A stretch of DNA of 64,000 nt, taken from NCBI GenBank assembly GCA_029224185.1, contig CM055196.1:3580193-3644192 (forward strand). The letters are read 5' to 3'. Source of the stretch: Karalla daura (taxonomy: Eukaryota > Chordata > Actinopteri > Chaetodontiformes > Leiognathidae). Position numbers and translations under genes: made by a program. Of this stretch, positions 55,479 to 64,000 are shown in pieces (position 1 is the stretch's first letter; each line of letters begins with the position of its first letter). The notes under the pieces are model-generated. The model did no database searches. It saw nothing but the letters and a program-made list of their open reading frames with translations, and was not told where the DNA came from.

Positions 55479-57800
55479 TTCTTGCTTTTACGCGCCATGC
55501 ACTTTGGTGGACATTTAATGTACGTAAATGTGTACTGCTGTATCAGCGTCACAGAATCTATCACTTAAAGATTTTTCCATTTTCTGAACCATAGTGAGGC
55601 TGAGAAATTGTTGTTTTCAACATTCAGCTGCTGACAGTGGAGCTTTTCAGTGTGTTTGCAGGCAGCCCCGTGAGCATGATGAGTGCCATCAGCACTACAA
55701 CCAGTTTTGAAGGAAATGCTGGTCCATTATCCAACCATGGTGTGGACACCTGAAGCCTCACTCACTGCCAAGTGACTTTTCTGTAAAGCAGGAGTCAGTT
55801 TGTGTCCGTCACTTAATTTTGGATACAATGTGCGATAATATACTCACGTGTTCTTGAATTGTAAATGAACTGAATTAACTACTTCAACTACTGTATCACA
55901 TTCACAGTGAATACTCAAAGAACATTTTCAGTGCAGACAATTTACTTCAAACTCAATATATTTCATGAGCTTTCCACCTGTGTTTTAATATCTCAACTTG
56001 TGAAGAACAAAGCAGATAAGCATGCGACTTGGCTATCGTTATCATTATCAGCAGAGATGATTTGATCGATAAAGCAAGCATGCATGACAAGCAACTGGAG
56101 CATATCTTTATAAGTGATTAGACAGAACTACAGGACATTGCTTGGAGTAGAAAGTTCAATGTCGAAAAGTAGAGCTATGGGCATCAAATGCAGCTCAAAC
56201 ACTGCAAGAAATCCTTCAGGCTACTGCAGAAAACACAGCGGGTTAAACATCCTGATCTGAGGTGCATGGGTTTTTCCGGTGACCTCTATGTCGAGGAGAA
56301 CAAGAACAAAACAAGCGTGTGTGTGTGTGTACAACAACGGGAACATTAGACACAATCATCGGGAAAAATCATGTGAGCGTTTGTTCCTCTGGCAATCAGG
56401 TTATCATCACGTTGATCGCAGCAGACGTGTTTGCTTTGTTTTCCAGCGGAGGGATACACAGCCTTCACTCAGAGACAACATGCTCTGAGCCCGGCGGTTC
56501 GGATCGTTCCCGCTTGAATGTTTCGTCGGTCCCCGGTGAGTTGTCGACGGCAGGCAGAAACACGGTGGCGGTTCCCTGCGATCCGCTTAATTAATTCCTG
56601 AATCGTTGCACCGTGGAGGTGTCCTGCTGCTGGCCGCTGCGAGGGGACACACCGAGGCCCGCTCTGACAGATGGGGCCTGTCTATTGAAACAATCCCGAA
56701 TCAATATCCAACGGGCCGGGAGGCTTGTCCATGCTTTTGCAATTATTTATATATTTCTTTCTCCCCTATTTGCTCTGCTTGTTTTGTTGTTGTTTTTTTG
56801 TATCTGTCTTCAGATTGCACAATAGCCCCCGGTGAAAGCCGGTCCAAGAGCGTTTTACCAGCCGTGCACTTTGATTCTAAGTTTTCCTGCATATTGTTCT
56901 TGGAAATTAACATGTTTTTCATCACGGAGCCGATGATACAAGATACAATTTAGGGAAGCGTAATAGCTACCAGACATTGTGCTCATCACGGGGAAGAACG
57001 CTCGCTTTTGTTATTTTTCCTCGGTCTGTGTTTGAAACGGGTCACTTCGGAGGGATGACGCAGCCGCTCATCCTCAGATGGAACAATCTTGTTCTGATTT
57101 GAGCACTCTGTTGAGTCGTGCAGGCGAGACTGGAGTGGTGGCCCTGCTGCCACGGACTTCATGCTCGGTGAGCCCCCTACTGGCCACGACCAGGCCCCGG
57201 CTGCACCTGTCCTTCTCCTTTTGCTCGAGTTCAATCCAATCAATACGAAGCAATTACTGCTGTGACTGAGACACTCTCGCTGTGATGGACGTGTCACCTA
57301 TTCTCAACATCAGGAAATGGACACGCTTTTTGTAAAAGCGTTTTTATTATGATTTGGTCAGAAAGGCAATGCTTTCTTTTATTGAAAAAAACTGCTCAAA
57401 TGCTCATAAACTGTGATATTTGCTGATGTATCAGCATTAAATAAACACATTTGAAAGTCTTTCAAAATGCATTTTTTTCAAAGGACTCCACCTCAGGTTT
57501 CTTCAAAGCTGATGTTTTCTGCTGCTATGGGATTTTTGTCATGTTTAGCTTGTAGGAACCAGAATACTATTCTAAAAGTTTGCTAAAAATCGTCACCACT
57601 TGGTGATACTGTAATTATAGAATGGGATCGCTGTAATGTATTCTACACTGTCACGGGCAGACAAGGAGCCCGATACCTCTGCTTGAAATAACATTGCAGT
57701 CATTCGGGCGAGAGAAATGGAATAAAATATTCATGGTTGAGCTTGGAGTACACACATTCCTGACCCGAGGAAGCCTCCACGACGTGGACGCTAACGTGCT
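55477..57800. other. intergenic upstream of tmtc2
   Basis: Mostly AT-rich with T-rich runs; no exon recognised. CpG density rises from about 57.78 kb into the tmtc2 promoter. Confidence 0.55.
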
Positions 57801-57868
57801 CTCAGCATCACGCAGCGATGCTCAGCGGCTGAGGGTGCTGGGGGTGCTGAGGGTGCCGTGGCGCGATG

Positions 57869-57878
57869 GCGCATGCGC
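57869..57878 (+). promoter_or_regulatory. NRF1-type palindrome GCGCATGCGC
   Basis: Perfect self-complementary core of the NRF1 consensus in a CpG-rich patch, about 0.9 kb before the tmtc2 start codon. Such sites are typical of CpG-island promoters (established knowledge); use here is inferred. Confidence 0.6.
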
Positions 57879-58321
57879 AGCAGCTCTCCCACGCTCACAC
57901 GCGTTTGACTCGCGTCCACAAAGCTGAGTTGGTGAGCGGAAGTGGAGCAAATAGCTGTTGGTGTAAAAGCACGCACATGTCGAGCGATACGCAAGTGCTA
58001 CGGAAATAATAAATATTTACTCTCTTTTCTCTTATTTCAGTTTTGTGGTGAGAGTCTTTGTGTTTGAGAGCAGCCACCGTTAATGTGTATTCACCACAAC
58101 GTCGAAATATTGAAAATTGTGAATTAATTGACATAATTCATGGCATTCAGTCAACCTCCGAGTACCAAGTAACCAATGCAATTAAGTCAAGGAAAACAAT
58201 TCATTTTATAACATTGTAGGACGCTGATACTGTTGGCTTATCGCCTAGTTTTACGCTTCTACACCTCGGGTTTTATAGGCGAGTCTTATTTTGAAACTCC
58301 GGGCCGGAACCAGCAGATGTC

Positions 58322-58504
58322 ATGGCGGCCTCCTTGACAAGGAGGCGCGAGCTCACGACGTTTATCACAGAGCGGCTGCGGAGCATCGGCTCCAGGATCA
58401 GCCTGCTGCTCGGGGTCCGGACGCAGTGTGAGGAGTACAGCCAGCAGCCTGCAGCCGGGACCCTGCCCCGGACAGAGTCCCCAGTCCCCCCCCCTCCCCG
58501 GTAG
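58322..58504 (+). CDS. upstream ORF in the tmtc2 leader (60 aa, putative)
   Basis: ATG in a strong context (GTCATGGCG) opens a 60-codon frame that begins MAASLTRRRELTTFITERLR and closes about 280 bp before the tmtc2 ATG. It is basic and has no known domain. If transcribed with tmtc2 it would be expected to limit initiation downstream; it may equally be chance in GC-rich leader. Confidence 0.3.
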   Translation: MAASLTRRRELTTFITERLRSIGSRISLLLGVRTQCEEYSQQPAAGTLPRTESPVPPPPR

Positions 58505-58700
58505 CAGCAGCTCCCCGCAGCCCCCGGCAGCCCCCGCCATGGGTTAGAGAGCCATGGAGCACCCACTTTGTGCACTTCGTCGAGGAGGACGGTGATGCTG
58601 GTGGTGATGGAGGGGGGGCGGTGGGAGCGGACTTGTTTTCGCGGAGACATCCCGACAAAGACCGAGAGGACCTAGAGACCAGCAGCGCGGCCGCCTCTGC

Positions 58701-58727
58701 TTGTTTGTTTGTTTGTTTGTTTGTTTG
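58701..58727 (+). repeat. (TTTG)n repeat in tmtc2 leader
   Basis: Six to seven GTTT units. Confidence 0.9.
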
Positions 58728-58785
58728 TGTAGTTGAGTAGTTGTTATTCCGCCCTCCTCACCCAGCCTGTGTGCCAGACACAGAG

Positions 58786-58868
58786 ATGTTGGCGGAATTG
58801 CTGTGCGGCGCCGTGGCTCTGCTCCTGTATGTCAACACTCTGGACGCCGATTTCTGCTACGATGACAG
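58786..58868 (+). CDS. tmtc2: tmtc2-like coding exon 1 (gene continues beyond the window)
   Basis: TMTC1-4 are ER membrane O-mannosyltransferases acting on cadherin-type domains, with an N-terminal multi-pass GT-C region and C-terminal TPRs (family knowledge). This exon encodes MLAELLCGAVALLLYVNTLD then ADFCYDD and ends phase 2 at GACAG|GTACCT. It closely matches the TMTC2 start (M.AEL....L.LYLNTL.ADFCYDD): one hydrophobic segment and the acidic DD pair that opens the first lumenal loop, where GT-C enzymes carry their catalytic acids. The frame is open upstream to 58741, but homology favours the ATG at 58786. No later exon was found in the remaining 5.1 kb, consistent with a long first intron. 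Confidence 0.8.
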
Positions 58869-61800
58869 GTACCTGGCCGATCGGGGAATGAATGGGTGGG
58901 TGCATGGATGGATGGATGGATGGATGAAAGAGTGGATGCATGAGTGACAGGCACGGTGCCGTTTCTCCACCCGGGGCTTATCAGCATGTGCAGCCGCTGC
59001 GGGGGGAAATAGCGACAGGCTTCCATTCATTGTGCTGCCATGGGTCTCGGCGTGCTCCTTCGTGAAGGAGCGTGAGCTGAACCGTCCGATCGGAGGGCTG
59101 AGGGCGAGGGTCCGTGCGTCTGCGAGGGGCTGCAGAGTGGCCGGCCCTGCTGCAGCTTCCTCACTCGTCCTCAGATGCAGCGAGGCAACTGCTCGGAAGT
59201 TCCAGTCTCCCTGCCGCACACTTTCAAGATGTGTCCTGCTTCTCCGCTCTGCTTCACAGCCCGTCAGCTTTCATGTGCTGATGCACACACGCACACACAC
59301 TGGGACAGTGATGGGGCACTGAGTTTGGGGGCTAAAGGCTGAGCCCCCACTCTGCCCCCCGATCCCACTGGCTGCTCAGTCGCAGTGATTTTCAGTCTCA
59401 GTGATCCCAGCTGTCCCTGTGGTCTCCCTTCCCTCCCTGGCACATCAGCTCAGGATCACTCTCACAGGATGAGCAGCGAGAGCGGCAGTAAACAGGCAGC
59501 CCCGCTCGGCTGCACAGCGTTGCAAGTCTCCAGAGTGCGGACTTGTGGAAGTTTTGGTCTCTTACTTGAGCAGGAGCTGTAATTGATCTCTGGAGGAGAG
59601 ACGCTCGTCTTCTCGCTCCAAGGTCCCATCGCCCAACTGTTCCAAATGTGCGCCCGGGTGAAACTTTTTCAGAGTGCCTGTTGTTAATTGACTTCAGGGT
59701 GGGCAGGCAGAGGAGGGGGCAGGCAGCAGGTCTTGTAAGCGGAGTGCAGCACCGGGGGTCAGACATTACTCACGGCTGGCCTTTTGATATTTGATGGCTG
59801 AATAGTCATCAGAGCACCCCCCCCCCGGCTCATTAATGCACATCCATGCCTGATGTAGGTCAGGGCCGTCTCCGCTTCTCGTGCCTCTCCCCCTATGACC
59901 ACTGTCTAACGTTCGCGAACACACCTGCTGCTTTGTACCAGGCGCCCGTGTTGTTTCCTTCCAGCGTCCTTCACGACACCACTCGCTGTTCCTGTATACA
60001 CACGACGCTTCCTGTGAAACTCGCTCCCTCGGGCCTGGTACTCTCTCCTGCCGGGGGACTGCTGTCCTGGGAGGCCTTGTTCACATCAGTTCACGTGTTG
60101 GCGTCTCAGCTGTGCTGCAGACAACTGCAGACCCCCACCCCCCCCACCCCCCACCCCCGGGTGCCAGCGGGGGATTTTGATTCAGCGTTGTTCACGTGGT
60201 GATGTCTGACATGTTTTCCGTCGCATGCGATCTATCGGCCGAGCCGTATCTGTTTTTTTTCTTTCCCCCACGCGTTCGGCTGTGGCTGTGGTAATTAGCA
60301 GCCGTCTCCTGTCCCCCTGGGGTCTTCTGGCGGGGAGGGGGGGCCCAGGAAGCGACCGGGGTCTGCTAAATGAAACTGGGCCTGGGACGCGCAAGACCAA
60401 CCTGCTAACGCTGTTCACGTGGCGTGAATATAAACGAAAAGGCAAAAAGCTGATGCGACTTGTGACTTGTGGCAAAGAAGGGCAGATACTGAGGGACGAT
60501 GAATCAAACCGTGTTACGCAACGGCCTGCAGCTCGTGGGCCGGATTTATCCCGACTGTGGCTGACAGCAATTTATGGATCACTCAGATAATGTTTTACAA
60601 CAGCTCGGAAGACGTCGGCGTTACACGGGGCAAAGGCCCCGTGCTCTCGGGACTCCGGATGCGGACTCCTCTCCTTATTCGCTATATGCATTTGAAGGTG
60701 GATGGGTCGCAGCGGGAACGCGGATAGGCCGTGGCGGTGCAACGTTGATTTCTCTCCGCCGTATGACCGATCGCGTCGCTCCTGGCTGCGAAGCCGACGC
60801 ACGGACTTTGCTCAGCGAAAGAGTTAGTATCCGGGGTTGTGCTCGCGCGTTTGGCAGCGTGTCAAATGGTTGAGGTGGCGCTGGGCTTATCAAAGGTGAG
60901 TCTGCTGGTTACACATTCATTGGAGCAAACAAGGCCATCGGGAGGTCAAGGCGGAAGGGAGAGGCCGCCGAGTTTACCCGCGGACGACTAACCGTCGCGG
61001 CCCCTCTCCTCCATCGGAGCGGCAAATCACCCCTGGGGGGGAGCCGCCCCTCCCCCCTCCCCCCACCCCCTCCCCCATCCCCGGGGGAGACACTCATCAT
61101 CAGCACATGCGCCACTCTGACACCTGCACTGGAAAATGGGAATCATACGTCAGGCGGCTCGCATCTCCCAGCGCTGTAATCTGCAGTGGAGGGGCCGCGT
61201 GGAGGAATGGGAGAGGCCGGATAAGTGTCAAGGGGAGATATACCGGTGCAGTATTCTGCGGCCTGCCCCCGAGTCTGCGCCGCCAGAAGCATGGGGAAGA
61301 GGCAGGACCCGCACACGGTATCAGTGTGATGCTTATCAGTTTTGCCAATTCCCGTTGCTCCCGAGGCGTGCGAGGCGCCGCAGTAGTTGGGCCCGCTGGC
61401 CTGGTTTTATGGGTTAGCCGTCCCGTCAGGGGCCTGACGGATGTGATGAACTGCGAGCACCTCATTTTTTTTTTTTTTCGGGCACGTGTGAAAGTCGCGG
61501 GCTGCGCTGAAGGACGCGGCCTGCCCGAGCGCGGCCGGTGATTTATGACGCTCAGACGGTGTGGTGAGGGCGAGTGGCCGCTCCGCTGCGCTTTGTCGGA
61601 GGAGTCCGCGCTGGGGGGGGGGGGGGGGGCAGTTCATGGCAGTGCAGCCCCATGGGAGCCGTGAGGACCCCGCGACCCTTCAGGTTTCTGGGGGACCGGG
61701 GTCGGCCTCTTTAGTCCCATCCGGGGTCTGGGCCAGCGTCCGCGACTGCCTTGGCTATGGTTTTGTCAGACTCCGGCTTGCACGGTCGAGCCGTGGCGTT

Positions 61801-64000
61801 CATGCGGCCTCTGCGAGCCCTGCTTTTCGACCGCGTGCGCCTGAGCGCCGATGTGGAGCCCTGCTCCCAGGCCCGTCCCGTAGGATGGACTGGCTGCGGT
61901 TATGTCGAGGGCGGCAACCCGGCAGTTTGAGCATCTCCGCTTTTTTTTCCCCCAGTCAGGCTTTCTCTGCCTGCGCCCTGTAATTACTGTCCTGCCTTCA
62001 GAGAGGAACTCACGAGATGGTTCGCTAGACGCCCTTGCTCTGCTGTCTCCCGCTCTCTCTGTCTCCCTTCCCCTTCGATGGACACCCCGCCCCCCCTTGC
62101 CCCCACACCCCGAAAGCCCTTCAGGCCTCCAGCTCCCATCATCCAGCGACTGTCTCCAGATGGTCCCGCTTGGTAAGCAGTTTAGGGTTTTTCTCCCTTC
62201 TGCAGTTTGAAAGGGAACGCTTGAAGTGAATTCAAATGGAGGATGATGTGCTTGCATGTAGTTGCCAGGATGGAGAATCAAATTTCCCAAACGACAAAGA
62301 TGGTGCACAACACTGTCACTGAACATGGCCTCACAACAAAAGGCCATAGCGCGACTGAGCCATAGTGCTTATATCAGTGTTCACACGGTGGATGGAGTGT
62401 ATGAAATCTTTCACTAGGCGAATTGTCACCTGGTTCAACTGAGCTTAGCTCTGCGTCCGTGTCACCACTCACCCCGTTTTCTTATTTTAGGACCAGCACA
62501 TTTACCGTTAAGGTCACCCTCAGAACGGAGGACGTTCTCAGTGAAAAAGCCCTAAAAATCTACGCAACTCCTCTTACCCATTACCAAACAGTTACCAAAC
62601 AGTGCATAGACGAACCAGTTAAGCAACTTGGCCTGGAACATGGGATCAAATATAGCAGTCAAGGTCAGCAGAGCAAAACTTTTTGTTGTTGGTTCTGGTG
62701 CAAAACGTTCAGCAAGACATTGACTAACTTAAGGGTTCTACTATCTTAAGGGTTAAGATTACCCTAACCCTAACCCTGCTATAACTTCTTTCACCATTGT
62801 CTGCTTATTTAATAGACCAAACAACTGACTGATTCATTAAAAAAAAAGAATAGACAGATTAACCAAACACACTCTACAGTTGCCCTAATATGTGCATGCA
62901 TGTTCCCATCGGGTCATTCAACGCCACTCAAATCACTGCTCGTTTCTACCGGGGCCAACAAAATAAGCTCTCGCGTCGGCGCTCATGCCCAGTATTGCTG
63001 ATCAATGAGATGTGACTACGTCTATGGTGTGTTGTCTAGAAAAGGAAGCTTTGATGTCCCTGCATGTCCCTCCTCACACCACCAGGGAGAACAGCCTGTT
63101 GGCAGGAGAGGAAATAGACATGCGGGAGGCTTCCTGCCTAATCTCGTTGGCCCCACACTTTCCCCCCACACTCTGCAGATTTTCTCAGTTGAGTGGAAGA
63201 GGGTGTTTGTGATTTGTGAGCAACGTTTATGGATCATACTCGAGCGCCGCTCGCCTGCCAACCTGGGGCTGTTCACATTCCAGGCACAGTAGCTGTTGTG
63301 AGTCAACAGACTGGGATGTAAATGTTTGTTTTTTTTTGTTGTTGTTGTTGCAATTCCCATTCCAGTTTCTTTCTCATTCTACCCAGAGTATCACAGAAAC
63401 GATAAGTAATCTCCCCCAGTGTAGTTATTTTTTTCAGAATCTCTTATTAGGAGGGTCAACCACCATGGCCGTCTTCAGTTGGGCTGCACGGCTCTAAAAG
63501 ATCAGCTCAGTGTCTAACCACAGAAAGATCGGATCTCCATTTCCCTAACCCCTCATTTTCCGACAGATAGCTGATGAGGATAGAAACTATTATTTTCGCC
63601 CTCTCCACAATCGCAAGATAAGCCAGCCTGGCACAAATTCATTTGCTTCTAAAAATACCCCTAACGAGGGGTTCTGATGTGTTTGTGCGTTGCTTCCCCT
63701 ACCCACAAAACCCCACAGACTTCCTCGACGTGTCGGGCGAGTGCGAGTTCATATTCGGGTCAGTAGGAAACAGCTGACTTGATATGATGCTCCCGTCTCC
63801 CCTGCACTGCCGTCGGGGCCCAGAGAAAGTCTTCATTATACGCCTTCAGTGGCCGCTAAATGTCATCTCCTGAAGTTCCTCTCAAAAAGGTCTTGCTGCT
63901 CATACGGTGAAGGCGGGGGGGGGGATATCTGCGTATGGACGACGTGGAATAGCTGTTGAATTTTGAGCGTTTCATTGCTGTTGAAAGGTGTGCCAATTTA
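58869..64000 (+). other. tmtc2 intron 1 (5' part)
   Basis: Starts with a GGAT repeat (about 58905-58926). GC-rich to about 62.2 kb with G17 at 61613-61629, then AT-rich; telomere-like CCCTAA units at 62761-62777. One weak exon-like segment at 63719-63758 is described under findings. Confidence 0.55.

Larger units (their letters stand above)
58270..58785 (+). promoter_or_regulatory. tmtc2: tmtc2 CpG-rich promoter and 5' leader (extent inferred)
   Basis: GC- and CpG-rich sequence directly before the start codon. Contains a YY1-like CATGGCGGCC with an upstream ATG, a perfect 9-bp-arm palindrome (58328-58346), and a GTTT repeat (58701-58727). No TATA box at a usual place. The transcription start is not visible. 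Confidence 0.5.

Noticed and set aside
62423..62749. 108-residue ORF in tmtc2 intron
   Set aside because: No domain, contains an internal duplicated ACAGTTACCAA unit, and no splice partner in the tmtc2 frame.
1..64000. CRISPR array, prophage, bacterial operon or viral insertion
   Set aside because: No spacer-repeat arrays, no bacterial gene spacing or ribosome-binding sites, and no reverse transcriptase, integrase or capsid motifs in any of the listed frames.

Overview
The window is vertebrate nuclear DNA, almost certainly from a ray-finned (teleost) fish. The genes are split by GT-AG introns and encode vertebrate-specific families. Introns in the left third are short (74 bp to about 2.4 kb), and CA/GT, GGGA, TTTTC, GAG and poly-G/poly-C tracts are abundant. 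Species cannot be read from the sequence; the compact introns suggest a percomorph-like genome (inference).

Left block (1-14105, + strand): nine coding exons of a protein arginine methyltransferase of the PRMT8 type. They run from the proline-rich N-terminal exon to the stop at 12425. The first exon, which carries the PRMT8 myristoylation start, lies upstream of the window. All junctions agree in phase except one: the exon ending at 8036 is one base short, so the joined reading frame is broken there in this sequence.

Second block (14170-22745, - strand): a complete 17-exon gene for the long, Rab-GTPase form of CRACR2A (EF-hands, coiled coil, acidic/proline linker, Rab domain, C-terminal CC). 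The exons sum to 2154 nt (717 residues plus stop) with no frame break. One intron has a GC donor, and one 105-nt intron is stop-free and in frame. The two genes are convergent; their likely polyadenylation signals lie about 100 bp apart with a CTCF-like motif between them. PRMT8 and CRACR2A are also neighbours in mammals (established synteny).

Middle block (about 22.75-57.8 kb): a 35-kb stretch with no gene I can support. It holds microsatellites, a tRNA-derived SINE fragment, one short inverted-repeat transposon (about 47.73-48.34 kb), a CTCF-like site and one unusually long unexplained ORF (26877-27620).

Right block (57.8-64 kb, + strand): a CpG-rich promoter with an NRF1-type palindrome, a 5' leader with upstream ORFs, and the first coding exon (58786-58868) of a TMTC2-like ER O-mannosyltransferase. 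Its remaining exons lie beyond the window; 58869-64000 is read as intron 1.

The three genes act separately: an arginine methyltransferase enriched in brain in mammals, a calcium-sensing large Rab GTPase, and an ER glycosylation enzyme. I found no new multi-gene system. The best leads are the prmt8 frame break, UG-repeat splice acceptors, the stop-free cracr2a intron and the shared 3' boundary.
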